Of a stretch of 50,000 bases of DNA, positions 1 through 10,143 are shown in pieces. This DNA is from Prorocentrum cordatum (Eukaryota > Sar > Dinophyceae > Prorocentrales > Prorocentraceae): NCBI GenBank assembly GCA_963575745.1, contig CAUYUJ010014205.1, positions 197,501 to 247,500 of the forward strand, read 5' to 3'. The first letter of the stretch is position 1; the number at the start of each line of letters is the position of its first letter. Both the position numbers and the translations under genes were made by a program. A model generated the notes under the pieces. It did no database searches. It had not been told where the DNA came from and worked only from the letters and a program-made list of their open reading frames with translations.

Positions 1-2
1 TT

Positions 3-1745
3 ATGCGTGCAGTTCAGTACAACCCATGCGCAGCACGATCACACGAGCGACTTGTGGACATAGCATGTTGCATACCGAACAGAGACGTGTACGCGCTCAT
101 CGGCACGCAGGTCAAGTCACATGGGCAGATTGTGAACGACACTAGAGCTGTTCAGAAGACATGGAGCATTGAGTTTGGTTTCAAGCGAGGGCCTCTCATC
201 ACGCCCTTCTGCGGCATAACATGTCTACTCAAACGATCTCGGCATCCGCGCAGTTCGCTGAAGAGAGTGCGCGACACACCCAAGCAGCTTTGGGGCAGAT
301 GCGGGGCGATCACTCTCCAATCAGGTGCAACATCTCATGGGTTTATTGGCATGTATTTTCCGCCCAGGCAGACGTCGAGGGCGTTGCGACCGATATACGA
401 GAAGACGATGAAGTTGATGATCGACTGGGTGACGGGCGTGCTGCAGGACATGTCCAGGCGCCAGACCGTGCCCATCATTTTTACTGACTTGAATGGGGGG
501 CTATGCAAAGCTGACGATCTCGTGGCTGGACCTTTTGCAAGTGGAAAGGAATCATTGGCATCTACTTTTTTTCAACCAGTTCTTGCAGACTGGAACTTAA
601 GCGCCGCGAGCACCTACTTCTGCAACCTGCCGTCGTATGTGGGAGCGAACTCTGAATCGTACATTGACCACATATGCATACCACAAGAGTTGATGCAGTG
701 CGTGGAGAGGTGTCAAGTGATGTGTTCCGCTGGACGAGCCTTACAGCTTCACGACACGCACAAGCCGCAAGACCATCGACCCATCCAGATTGCCGTACAT
801 ATTCAGTCCAGCCAGCGTCCCCTACCTGCGCGTGCAGCCCGACCAAACAGAGCAGCGCTTTTTTGTTGCTTACAGCAAGGTTACAAGAGACAGGAGCTAT
901 TCACAGATATGGAAAGGTTGGTCAGCCTTAAATATGATGAACTCATCGCAGTCGAAGCAAATGAAGACGTGGACCAGATGAATCGCGAGTTCGTTGAGAT
1001 TGTGGATCAAGCCTTAGTCACTGTGCTGGACAAAAGCCCTTTGCACACGGAAACTCGAGCTCATTACATACAACAGCTCAAACATCATTTACATGTTCGC
1101 AGGTGCCTTCGACACTTGAGGACAGATCCGAGGATGGAGATCGAATGTCAGCACATCTCTGCGATGATCCAGCAGGCCAGCAAGACCCTCAAACTCTCAG
1201 CACGACGCTACTGGGAAGAGCTCACGGCCAGGCGCATCGAGGAGATTAATGCCGCTGCCAAGGACAACAACAGCTACCTCGTGCAGCGCATTGCTCGTCT
1301 CATTGCTGGCAAATGCAGAGGTCCTCGCCAACGCAAGTTCGCAGCTATCCCATCATCGGCTGCATCTGCGAGGGGCTGGGGCGTTCGGATGGCGCCCCCT
1401 TCGCATCAGGGCGGGTGCTCCGCCACGCCGGCTGCGATCGACGATGTGGGGCGCGAAGTCCGACAAGAACCTAGATCAGTACGTGAAAACGCAGATGTTT
1501 TTGAAATGGCTTCAGAGGATTGGAATATGATGTCTCACTCTGTTTGGGCGAATGAAACTTTGGCGCAGCTATCCGTCATGGAGTATTCCAGCAGAAGCTT
1601 TACGACTTTTATTTGCACCCGAATGGGTCAACCCCAGAAGGCCAGCGATGACGGCAGGTCTTGGATATCACCAGGACGAGTTCGAGCCCCCGAAGATCAT
1701 GCAAGGCCTTCTTCGTGGAATACTCTTTATGGCAAGGAAACATGA
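3..1745 (+). CDS. LINE-A endonuclease (EEP) domain and linker
   Basis: The first ~265 residues look like the apurinic-type EEP endonuclease that nicks target DNA during LINE retrotransposition. Visible catalytic motifs are TDLNGG (the D-x-N metal site, near residue 162), SYIDHI (near residue 220) and DHRPI (near residue 260). The start MRAVQYN resembles the usual opening of this endonuclease, so the ATG at base 3 is probably the true start of the domain. Residues ~300-480 are a charged helical linker that precedes the RT in this family. From about base 1,550 the RT-like reading moves to another frame, so roughly the last 65 residues are probably out-of-frame. Confident as EEP; uncertain about where the real protein ended. 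Confidence 0.7.
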   Translation: MRAVQYNPCAARSHERLVDIACCIPNRDVYALIGTQVKSHGQIVNDTRAVQKTWSIEFGFKRGPLITPFCGITCLLKRSRHPRSSLKRVRDTPKQLWGRCGAITLQSGATSHGFIGMYFPPRQTSRALRPIYEKTMKLMIDWVTGVLQDMSRRQTVPIIFTDLNGGLCKADDLVAGPFASGKESLASTFFQPVLADWNLSAASTYFCNLPSYVGANSESYIDHICIPQELMQCVERCQVMCSAGRALQLHDTHKPQDHRPIQIAVHIQSSQRPLPARAARPNRAALFCCLQQGYKRQELFTDMERLVSLKYDELIAVEANEDVDQMNREFVEIVDQALVTVLDKSPLHTETRAHYIQQLKHHLHVRRCLRHLRTDPRMEIECQHISAMIQQASKTLKLSARRYWEELTARRIEEINAAAKDNNSYLVQRIARLIAGKCRGPRQRKFAAIPSSAASARGWGVRMAPPSHQGGCSATPAAIDDVGREVRQEPRSVRENADVFEMASEDWNMMSHSVWANETLAQLSVMEYSSRSFTTFICTRMGQPQKASDDGRSWISPGRVRAPEDHARPSSWNTLYGKET

Positions 1746-2751
1746 TCGAGCGCCAGCCACGCGGCATTCAGCTCAGGCAGCGAGGTTGCCCAAGGGCAAC
1801 CAAACAATCGACGTGGACGGGGAGCGCATTATCATGATCATGTGCACGGTCGGCAGAACTTATCACGCCGCCGCATTGCGGCGCAAAAAAGCAGCCTGGA
1901 CGCCAGATGATTGGATTCACTGAGGATTACGGCGACGACGACGTGAATCAGCGATGGGAGTGCAGTGGATCTCTCCGTACCGTCTCCAGGCTGAAGGCAT
2001 TTCTCATCTTGCGCGCTGCCACGGCGCTACAAATGCGTTCTACAGCTTGAAGCATACCGCCGTGCTCGAGATTCTCCCCAGCCTTTACTCGAACGCTGAC
2101 CTGCAGTTCGCTGAGGATAGGATCACAAAAGCCTTATTCCTTCTAGAAGATGAATCTGGAATTTTTTGGATGCGAAACCACGAGGGGGTCTTCCCAGGCG
2201 ATGTAGGAGCTACACTGGTTATTGCTCGAACCTTCAGCCCGCCCGTGATTGAGGAGATCGCAGACACCTACATGTTAAATTGGTGGTGTCGCGCCTCTGA
2301 GGTAAATACCCCTTGGGGCTCTGAGGACCTCCAGCAGATGGCACTCACGGGGTTCGTAGACGATCTCGCCAACAAGGTTCTTGAGAGCAACGTTGCAGGC
2401 ACGTCGTTGGACAAGCTGGAAACAGGGAGCCGCCAAGAGAACACATCCGTCGACTTAGGCATGCGCGTCGTAGGAGCTTCACAGAACATAAGCAAACAAG
2501 AGAACGTGGCATACATACGAGGCACGGGTGCGCACATCACCAGTAGGCTCATCCATAAGAAGCACGCTAACATCGACGGCACGACTATGCATCACGTACG
2601 ATATCTAGGTGGACTACAAACAAGCACGTTTTCTCCAGCTCCCGAAGTATCTAAAAGGTTGAGGGCCCTGCATGCGGCCTATTACTCCATGGGGCGCTTC
2701 TGGACCACCAAGGGCATCAAGTTCGTAGCTTACTCGTCAACACTGCGTTAA
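1552..2751 (+). pseudogene. LINE-A reverse transcriptase, broken
   Basis: One frame carries RT fingers (1,552-1,923, with segments such as AQAARLPKGN) and, after a stop at 1,921-1,923, continues in the same frame into the palm (1,954-2,751). Motif A reads GATNAFYS where the family normally has Asp at the first position: the codon at 2,023-2,025 is GGC, a one-base change from GAC that removes the catalytic Asp. Motif C, FVDDLANK, is intact near 2,353-2,376. The enzyme would have copied element RNA at the nicked target. An in-frame stop plus a lost catalytic residue make this a dead copy. Confidence 0.7.
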
Positions 2752-3186
2752 GTGGTCTAGAAGTACTTGTGAAAGGCACGGAGCCGCTCGCCAGCAGCGA
2801 CTTGTCCGTGCTGGAGTCCTTTATCGTGCGCAAAGGACGCGCGATCTTGGGAGGCATTGCTGAATGGAGTGATGCAGCCGATCATGTTGTCACCTGCTCT
2901 GCCCACGACGTTCTTCGTACATTTCGAGTTGCCCCTCTCTATCTGGAACTCAGGATACGGAGACTCAAATGGTTGCAGAGCATGGTCAGGGAGCGCGACA
3001 ACAATCGGCAGCTCCTCTCTACCTGCTTTTGGGGACTCCCCCATCGATGGTGCTGTATTCACCGAGAGCGGAGCTATACATGTTCGCGCTCATCCGTGGG
3101 CCAGACAGCTGGAGCAGGACATGATTGCCTTGCGTGAGTTAGAGAGTGGGAAAAAGCTTGTGGGAGTACGCGGGCACCGCGTATAA
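2752..3186 (+). pseudogene. LINE-A post-RT connector
   Basis: After the RT frame stops at 2,751 the homology-like text resumes in a different frame (segments LVKGTEPLAS, YLELRIRRLKWLQSM) and then moves again near 3,040 (IHVRAHPWARQLEQDM). The motif ELRIRRLKWLQ lies downstream of the RT palm in related LINE polyproteins. No catalytic motif is present; this is probably thumb or linker sequence. At least two frameshifts are needed to join it to its neighbours. Confidence 0.5.
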
Positions 3187-3712
3187 CATTCTGTTCGAGA
3201 ATTTCGAAGACTTCGCGAACTTAGATTGCTATGAACTTAGAGCTGCATTCTTAACATCGAAGGACCCTGGGCCCACAGCTGAGCAAGAGGGAGGAGGAGG
3301 AGAAGGAGCATATGCATGTCAAGAACTACTAGAATATGGAACAATATGCAACAGCAAATGGCCCAGCAAGCATGCCCTCACGAAACATATTGCAAACGCA
3401 ATTGGTGGAACTCACGGCAAGCTGAACATCGGTCGTATTCTTATTATTACCAACAGCTGCCCCATCTGCAACAGCACGTTTAGGGGCAAGTACGTGGCAA
3501 AGCAACATGTATCGGCAAGTCTCCGTCGCCAGTATTGCCCGGCGAACAGGGGGCGTTTCGAAGACAACGTCATTGTCCCGAGCACCATGGAGTGCCCGAT
3601 CTGCTCTGAGACGTTCGATGACCTGTCGCTTTGGCTCAATCACGCCCGCGAGCACCTCTCTCCGCTACTGCAACCAGACTTTTACATTCGAGAACCCCGA
3701 GGGATGTTCATT
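3146..3712 (+). pseudogene. LINE-A C-terminal zinc-finger region
   Basis: This segment holds three Cys/His clusters. The third (3,592-3,657) is a textbook C2H2 finger: CPIC, twelve residues, H-x3-H. The second has CPICNSTF followed by His and a late Cys. The first has paired Cys in ICNSKWPSKHALTKHI. Such fingers at the end of LINE polyproteins are thought to bind nucleic acid. A short Gly/Glu run just upstream comes from a GGAGGA repeat. The frame stays open to 4,600, but beyond ~3,712 it overlaps a better ORF in another frame and is probably meaningless there. Confidence 0.6.
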
Positions 3713-3803
3713 GCGGGCTCAAGATCTACCCTCAAGCCAGTCGAGTGCTCCTGGAAGAAGCTGCACGACGAGAACTGGACACCACAGCTTCGAGGACCGA
3801 AAC

Positions 3804-4610
3804 ATGCCCGAGGGAAGCCAGGACGAGCAGCCCAAGAAAGCGTGGCTAGTTCGGGACAGGTCGACGAGCTTCGCAGCACCTGGAGGGCGGCCCAAGATGG
3901 CGAAGACAGGCGGAACCGAGGAGGACGAGGGGATGGAAATGGAGACAGACGAGACGCACGCGGGCATGAAAGTTCTGATCGTACAGCTCGAAGCTCGAGT
4001 CCGTGCATTGGAACACGAAGCGATGAGCGCTGCCATACTCGACCGCGAGCACCAGCTCGCAATCGACTGCAACAAGTCCTACCAGGAGTTCGCGAAAGCT
4101 CGGAAGGAAGACCCCCAGACGGACCTAGGCTCGCCAGCCTCCCAAGCAGCTTACAGCATTCTACTCGTTTTGCAGAGCTGGCCCGACAAGGACGGCTCGG
4201 CTCGTCGCTTGAAGATGAAGTTCGCAATCGACGTGCTCGTGGAAATGATTCGCACAGGCGGACCAGAAGTGACAGCAACGTGGGTAAAGGAAGCAGCAGT
4301 GTTCCCGACGTACGGCAAGCCAGGGCAATTACAGAAGAGCAGATTCGTATTCAAGTTCTTCGGGCAGGTATTGGTTCCAGACGACGAGGCGCAGCAGGAG
4401 GAGGTGATCGCGGCGATGAAACAAGAATACCACCTTCTGCGCACGGTCAGCCCGTTGGAGATTCCGACAACGCAGCTGCAGCTAAAAGGTGCCCTCTTCG
4501 CGGTCGAGGCCGTGGTCGGCGAGATGGTGCGCCACAGCGGGGCCAAGCTGATGATGAGCAAAGCACCTCGAGGCAATCTGGCGCGCAAGTTGATGCCTAA
4601 GAGGCGATAG
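3804..4610 (+). CDS. LINE-A third ORF, coiled-coil protein, unassigned
   Basis: An uninterrupted 268-residue frame starts at ATG 3,804 in an ORF that is open further upstream; I chose this ATG because the upstream part overlaps the zinc-finger frame. Features: an acidic N-terminus (TEEDEGMEMETDE), a short heptad-like helix (LIVQLEARVRALEHEA, residues ~57-75), then an alpha-helical middle, and a basic C-terminus (LARKLMPKRR). It is the only fully open frame of LINE-A apart from the endonuclease. Position after the zinc fingers suggests a separate accessory ORF of the element. I do not recognise a family; RNA binding is only a guess from the basic tail. Confidence 0.5.
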   Translation: MPEGSQDEQPKKAWLVRDRSTSFAAPGGRPKMAKTGGTEEDEGMEMETDETHAGMKVLIVQLEARVRALEHEAMSAAILDREHQLAIDCNKSYQEFAKARKEDPQTDLGSPASQAAYSILLVLQSWPDKDGSARRLKMKFAIDVLVEMIRTGGPEVTATWVKEAAVFPTYGKPGQLQKSRFVFKFFGQVLVPDDEAQQEEVIAAMKQEYHLLRTVSPLEIPTTQLQLKGALFAVEAVVGEMVRHSGAKLMMSKAPRGNLARKLMPKRR

Positions 4611-5317
4611 TCGTGATTGCAGTATCTTACACAGCAGCAGAAGCAAATATCTAATGGTGGGCTTCTCTCTTATCATTGAGGCCACATGCCGTTTTCCCGT
4701 CTTGTTGCCACTCCCCCTTTTGCTCGGATCCGCCTCGCTTTGTGGGCTCCTGGGACCACCCATAGGCCGAGGCCTAACGGCCGAGGCCCATTGGGGTCGG
4801 ATTCTGGCTGGATCCCCAGCGTCCTTGTGTGCTTTTGTCTCCCTTGAGCCCGTCTCGGCCTTGAATGCGGAGATTTGGCGGCTACCATGGCTTTGTCCTG
4901 TAAGGATCGGGCCACAGGTCAGCTGCTATTGGAGTGGCTACCTCAGATGTCGCTCACCTCTACGCCTACGGCCTCTCCTTCCACCTGTCCCACCACCTGC
5001 AGGCACCGTGTTTTTGTTCTGATGTCGTGACGGGGCTTTGCCTTGAGGTAGAGTTCTCACTCGGAGCGTCTGTTCGCAGCTACCTCACCTCGGTCCTCCT
5101 CTTGCCCGCCTGGTCTGGCCTAGTGAGGCCTTTGGCCAGGCTCCCGTGCAGCGACCTCTTTGCTACACGGTCATCTGCCACTCTTTGAGTGCACGGTGCT
5201 CCGATCGGAGCTGCGAAGTAGAGGGTGACAACGCACAGTGTCGCTTTACCCCCCCAGGTTCACGAACACGCTCTGTGATAGAGGATTGAACTGAATGGGT
5301 GAGAGCGAGCGAGCGAG
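4611..5317. other. No gene seen; probable LINE-A 3' flank
   Basis: This holds short hydrophobic frames with no recognisable domain. A palindromic GGCCGAGGCC-rich patch lies at 4,760-4,790. Nothing else is supported. Confidence 0.4.
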
Positions 5318-5363
5318 CTCCTCCTCCTCCTCCTCCTCCTCCTCCTCCTCCTCCTCCTCCTCC
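5318..5363. repeat. (CTC)n microsatellite
   Basis: About 15 uninterrupted CTC triplets, preceded by a GAGC repeat. Confidence 0.95.
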
Positions 5364-5717
5364 CTTCATTGTCCTTAGGGGGAACTCATATCTGTCTGGG
5401 CGTTTCGCCAGAGACGCCCTCACCATGTATGATTATTGGGCTTACGCCGCGCTGGCGTCCCCGCTCACTGAGTGTCTCGCTGGTCTCAGTGGCTCCAGCG
5501 TGGGTCGCTTGGTGTCATCGTGGGCGTTTCTTGGGGACCTCTGGGAAACTGATTTAAGTATTGCGGGTGGTCGCTTGGCGGCTCGTTAGTGGTCTCCCTT
5601 GGCCGTCGATGCAGAACGTGCGCTTGACGGGGACGCATGGCGAGGAGGCGGGGAAGAGGGTTCGGTGTCGAAGTTGCAGTTATCAACTGGGATGGTCTGG
5701 TCGTAGATGATAACTGA

Positions 5718-6397
5718 TCATGTTCGGCGGTGGGACGTCGCGGTTACAGCAGGGCCCGCCTGGTCCTCCGCGTTGATGTTACTGATGCCGTCCGTCTCGC
5801 GGCGCACGGCTGCGCTGCGCAGAGCCGGTTCTGCGGCCGCCCGAAGGGCGCTCCGCAGCGGGTAGGCGACCCTTGGCGCTGGTGTCGGCGAAGCCATGTG
5901 CTGGTAGACGCAGCGACCCTTCATGTTGGCGAAGATGCCCTCGATGGCAGTGGCGATGGAGATGCATCCACTGTGCTCCGGGCCAGTGGCGTTTGGGGTC
6001 CCGTCCGTGCCGACATAGCCACTGCCCGAGTGGCGTCCGGGTATCTGGATGACGACGTGTTGATTGTTCTCGATGTAGCCGTGGAGGTGGCCATCCAGGC
6101 TGTCGTTGCCGACGTTTGCGCTGTCCGCGACGATGTCGGCCTTCGGGTCTTGCTTGGTGTCTGGCTCCTGCAGCTCGTTGTGGTTCTCACGAGGGGTCCG
6201 CCACGCTGTTGCATAGCATCCTGACCGCGCATCCTTATGATCCGATCGCATTGTAGTCCATCTGCTGCGGTTCTAGTACTGGCCGGCCAGTTGCCGTAGT
6301 GGGAGTAGGTGCCAGGGTTGTCCTTGTGGTAATCCCCGCTCTTGGCGTAGCTGACGTCATTGACGTGGTTGTCGGCACGACGCGCATTCAGCAGCAA
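5718..6397 (-). other. Unassigned minus-strand ORF pair, possible exon
   Basis: Two overlapping minus-strand frames have varied, protein-like composition, unlike the low-complexity neighbours. The upstream piece (right side) contains NARRADNHVNDVSYAKSGDY and YSHYGNWPAS. The downstream piece (5,718-6,251) contains GNDSLDGHLHGYIENNQ and HSGSGYVGTDGTPNATG. They would join by one frameshift near 6,250. I do not recognise the family, and no signal peptide or membrane segment is visible. Its last third becomes Ala/Arg-rich and less convincing. It may be a decayed element ORF or an exon. Confidence 0.25.
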
Positions 6398-6740
6398 GAG
6401 GACATCCCAGGCGGAGGATAGGGATCTCGTTTTTTGATTGCGTACGCCAATCTACGGGCCGCAGCCCGTGATCGTTTCGCATCGTGTCCAAGACGCGGTT
6501 CACGATTCTCGTATTGGGTGCTGGGCGCCGTGGTGCGGTGGAGTCTCGGCGATGTGCCCGCTGGGAGCTCGTAGCCGTTCATCCTGGCGTCGATGCTTTG
6601 CGCGGTCGCGGGCTCCACGCCGTTCATGGCGCGAGGGCAAGCGGGCGCCGCGCCTGGCCGTCCGCCCTCCTGCGGCCCCACCGCCTGACCCTTCGGATGG
6701 GGGCTGGGCGGGGAGAGCCCCCCCCCGCGAGAGGCAGCGG
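6398..6740. other. No gene seen
   Basis: GC-rich DNA leading into a pyrimidine tract. Frames here only extend into poly-Pro or poly-Arg translations of the repeat. Confidence 0.4.
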
Positions 6741-7025
6741 CTCCTCCTTCCTCTCCTCCTCCTCCTCCTCCTCCTCCTCCTCCTCCTCCTCCTCCTCCTC
6801 CTCCTCCTCCTCCCCCTCCATCCCTCCATCCCTCATCCTCCTCCCCTCATCCTCCTCCCCCTCCTCCCACCTCTTCCTCCCTCCCGCCATCCCTCCTCCG
6901 GAGGTCTCCATGCAGGGGCTTCTGGCTGCACCTGGCTGCCTCAGGAGGTATCCTTAGGCCTCCAGCTGCATCCTCCTGCTCCTCCTGCTCCGCAGACTCC
7001 CCCTCCGCCTCCTCCGCCTCCGCCT

Positions 7026-7066
<41 letters not shown>

Positions 7067-7330
7067 TCCTCCTCCTCCTCCTCCTCCTCCTCCTCCTCCT
7101 CCTCCTCCTCCTCCTCCTCCTCCTCGGTTCCCATGCAGAAGCTTCTGGCTGTCTCCCGAGGCGGCTTCCATAGGCATCCTCATGCTCCTCCTACTCCTCC
7201 ACCTCATGTTCCTCACCCTTCTCTTCCTGAGGTCCCAATGCAGAATGCAGAGACTTCTGGTCTCCAGAGGCCTACTAAGGCCTCCTCTTCCTCTGTCCTC
7301 CTGCGCCTCCGCCTCCATCCTCCTGATTCC
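6741..7330. repeat. Composite repeat: CTC/CCG tracts plus a shared spacer
   Basis: Long (CTC)n runs lie at ~6,752-6,813 and ~7,065-7,126, with a (CCG)n run at ~7,027-7,066. A spacer beginning GGT..C.ATGCAG and ending CTTCTGG recurs at ~6,901, ~7,127 and ~7,231, so the CTC tracts belong to a larger tandem unit rather than being isolated microsatellites. Confidence 0.85.
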
Positions 7331-8253
7331 TCCAGGGCTCCAAAACAGGGCCAAGCACTCCTGGAAACCTCGATCCTCAAACCCTAATGCTCGAGGATCG
7401 AGGCACGGACTAGGGCCAGCGCTGGATCGGAGCCGCGCGGTGGATCGGTTTGGCAGGGGAGGGCGCCTCTGCCTCTGAGGCGGGGACGCATCTGGCCGGT
7501 GCTCGGGGGCCCTGGAAGTGCCGCTCGTGAGTCAGTTGGGCCGGCGGCGGGATGCCACGGCACGGAGCACAAACGCGCCCCCCGCTGAGGCCGCCGGAGC
7601 GCAGAAGGGGACGAGGCTCGAGGTTCGAGGATCGGGGTTCGAGGGTGGAGGTGTGGAAGCTTCTGGCCCTGGTCGTACCTCCAGGGGCGTCCGGAGACCT
7701 CCTGGAGGCCTCTGCAGACATTCGGAGACCTCCAAAGACCTTCGCAGACTGACGTCATCGACATCGTCGTGTGGTGGGTCTGGGGTTGTTTCTGGAGGCT
7801 CTCGTTGCCACGGCTGGACGCTGCCAGAGTTGTCTACGGGAGGGGTCCATCGACGGTTTTCGAGCGAATTTTGATCAGGGGCGGAGCGAGGGGGAGGCTT
7901 TCCAAGGCGTCTAAGAAGGTAGGGGGCTTCTCAGAACCCCTCATGCCTTCTGGGCAGCATTCTCAGAAGCCCCCGATCCCAGATCCCTTCAAGAATTCCC
8001 CTGCCATCCTAGAATGTCGCCCCCCTCTCCCCACCCCCTTTCTGCGCTCCGCCGTTCAGGGGAGCCCTCCGCGTCAGTGTGGACAGCTCGTCGTCACCCA
8101 AATGATGATGCCATGCGCCGACATGAGGCAGCCAGGAAGCCCAAGGATCGCCAGGTGGTCCCTGCCCGCGCCCTGAGAGAGCAGATGCCTCTCTCTGAAT
8201 TTGACGCCCAGCCATTGTTCGCAACAGCAGCTTTATTTCCGGCATGTCTGTGT
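7331..8253. other. No gene seen
   Basis: GC-rich DNA with GGAGACCTCC-like short repeats around 7,690-7,750. Several short overlapping frames on both strands lack any recognisable domain. Confidence 0.4.
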
Positions 8254-8255
8254 TG

Positions 8256-8256
8256 T

Positions 8257-8291
<35 letters not shown>

Positions 8292-8292
8292 T
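8256..8292. repeat. (TC)n microsatellite
   Basis: Near-pure TC dinucleotide run of about 37 bases. Confidence 0.9.
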
Positions 8293-8755
8293 CGGGTGTT
8301 GCCAGAGTTGGCCTCGCACGAGGTGGCCCCAGCTTTCTTCTAGGGAGGCCCAGAAGACCTCCACTTCACCCCTCACGGGGCCCAGATGGCCGCAGGGGCT
8401 CCAAAATGGCGCGAAAAGTTGGGGGCACCTTTGGCCAGGATCCCCTCTGGCAACATCCGCTCTTTGGAGCCTCCCATTTCCCCTTACCTAGCCGTACCAG
8501 GCACCCGCTGACCCTCACATGTTCTATCGAGTAACCAGTCTAATTAACAGACAGTTATTGACATGAACCTTCCTCAGCAGGTACGTGTTCTCTTTCTCTT
8601 TGCTCCGTCGTACTCATCCCTAGGCACGAGCGTACTTAAGTGGTGAGATCTGACTTGCGCCGGCTTCTTGCCATACGATCGCCAAAAGAAAGAGCGCGAG
8701 CCTTGATGCCGCAGTCTGTCAAGACTGCCCCTCTCCGAGGCGAATAAATGGGCCT
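8293..8755. other. No gene seen
   Basis: Moderately GC-rich DNA without a supported frame, RNA gene or repeat. Confidence 0.4.
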
Positions 8756-8757
8756 CG

Positions 8758-9063
8758 CTTCGGTGGGCAGGCGGGCAGGCTGGCGGGCGCGCGGGCGAGC
8801 GGGCAGGCATGCGGGCGGGCGAGCGGGCGGGCGAGCGAGCGGGCGGGCTGGCGAGCGAGCGGGCGGGCAGGAGAACGCCCAGGCCACTGGGCGGACGGGC
8901 ACGCAGGCGAGCGGTCGGGCGGGCGGGCGGCCGGGCGCGCAGGCGGGAGAGCGGGCGGCCGAGCGGGCGGGCGGGCGGGCAAGCGGGCGGGCGGGTTGGC
9001 GGGCGGGCGGGCCAGCGGGCGGGCAGGGCAGGCGTGCGCGCGGGCCTGCAGGCGGGCGTCGAG
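8758..9063. repeat. GC-rich GCGGGC/GCGAGC minisatellite
   Basis: About 300 bases of interleaved GCGGGCGG, GCGAGCGG and GCAGGC units, strongly G-rich on the plus strand. Frames translate to Ala/Gly/Arg or Pro/Ala/Arg repeats and are not genes. Confidence 0.9.
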
Positions 9064-9207
9064 TGAGATTCTACAGTATTAGTAGTGTTGTTTTATTGTT
9101 GTTGCTACTATTCGGATCGTGATTGTTCCCAGCGGGTTCTCGTTCTGAACAGAGCACCGTGGTCTCCATCACTCACTCACTCCCTTCCCCCTCCTCCCTC
9201 CTCCCGC

Positions 9208-9840
9208 GAAACTGTCGCCACTTTCGTGTGCTCCTGGAAGGTCCAGCGGAGGCACGTCTTACGGAGGTCACCACGAGACCTCGCCGTCCCCTGGGGGGGG
9301 GCTGCGATCTGCGAAACTGTCGCCGCTTTCGTGGGCTCCTGGGGTGTCCAGCGGAGGTACGTCTTACGGGGTCACCTCGAGACCTCGCCGTCCCCGGGGG
9401 GGGGCTGCGATCTGCGAAACTGTCGCCATTTTTGTGGGCTCCTGAGGTCCAGCGGTGATACGTCTTACGGGGGTCACCACGAGACCTCGCCGTCCCGGGG
9501 GGGGGGCTGCGATCCGCGAAAATGTCGCCACTTTCGTGGGCTCCTGGGAGGTCCAGCGGAGGGGTGTCCCACGGGGACCACCATGAGACCTCGCCGTCCC
9601 TGGGGGGCTGCGATCTGCGAAGCTGTTGCCACTTTCGTGGGCTCCTGGGAGGTCCAGCGGAGGGGTCCACGGGGACCACCATGAGACCTCGCCGTCCCTG
9701 GGGGGCTGCGATCTGCGAAATTGTCGCCACTCTCGTGGGCTCCTGGGAGGTCCAGCGGGGGGTGTCCCGCGGAGGCCACCGTGAGACCTCGCCGTCCTTG
9801 GGGGGCTGCGATCTGCGAAACGGTCGCCACTTTCGTGGCC
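9208..9840. repeat. ~100-bp tandem repeat, six full units and a part
   Basis: Each unit begins GAAACTGTCGCCACTTTCG, passes through GTCCAGCGGAGG and GAGACCTCGCCGTCC, and ends in a G-run plus CTGCGATCTGC. Unit starts are 9,208, 9,313, 9,416, 9,518, 9,619, 9,717 and 9,817, giving lengths 105, 103, 102, 101, 98 and 100. Units diverge by substitutions and by G-run length. Frames in both directions cross it because the unit lengths differ, so no coding role is implied. Confidence 0.95.
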
Positions 9841-10143
9841 GTGTGACGAGTCGAGTCGAACAACCATTTTTCCCAATCACTTTGCGCTGCCATGTGATGA
9901 ATAGAGCAGAGTGGCTACTACTTCTTTACGCCCCCTCGGTGGCCGCGCGAAGAGTACAGTAGACTAGTCTGTGTTCGGCCTCCCATGCGTTGACATGCGA
10001 GGCGTAGAGTACCTAATCCCCCGCAGCTGCGGATAGGAGAGAGGGTGTTTGGCGGCGCTCTTAAAAGCCACAGCGCGCTCGCTGCTAGCGGGATTTGAAC
10101 CAAAACCGATACGGACACACCGCCCCTCTTCGGTGAGCCCTCC
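9841..10143. other. No gene seen
   Basis: Unique-looking DNA between two tandem arrays. A tRNA B-box look-alike at ~10,090 was examined and rejected. Confidence 0.4.

Larger units (their letters stand above)
1..4640 (+). mobile_element. LINE-A, dinoflagellate-type non-LTR retrotransposon, broken
   Basis: Read in order, this stretch gives an endonuclease/exonuclease/phosphatase (EEP) domain, a reverse transcriptase (RT), a thumb-like connector, three Cys/His zinc-finger segments and a separate short ORF. That order fits LINE-type elements known from dinoflagellates. The pieces lie in different frames and there is an in-frame stop, so the copy is not functional as read. The left end is the window edge, so any ORF1 is missing. 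I could not see a poly(A) tail or target duplication; the right boundary is set just after the last ORF and is approximate. Confidence 0.75.

Noticed and set aside
4654-5022. Hydrophobic 122-residue ORF downstream of LINE-A
   Set aside because: Its Leu/Pro-rich content follows from C/T-rich DNA, and a minus-strand frame of similar quality overlaps it.
6438-7478. 346-residue poly-Pro/poly-Leu ORF and its poly-Glu, poly-Gly and poly-Arg counterparts
   Set aside because: They are translations of CTC and CCG tracts, open in all frames because the repeat has no stops.
8748-9122. Gly/Ala/Arg repeat protein
   Set aside because: It is a translation of the GCGGGC minisatellite, and similar frames exist on the other strand.
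9173-9893. Overlapping 140-235 residue ORFs over the ~100-bp tandem repeat
   Set aside because: Comparable frames occur on both strands and unit lengths are not multiples of three.
10079-10110. tRNA gene on the minus strand (GGTTCAAATCCC, B-box-like)
   Set aside because: The T-arm stem pairs at only about two of five positions, and no matching A-box, anticodon arm or acceptor stem could be drawn.
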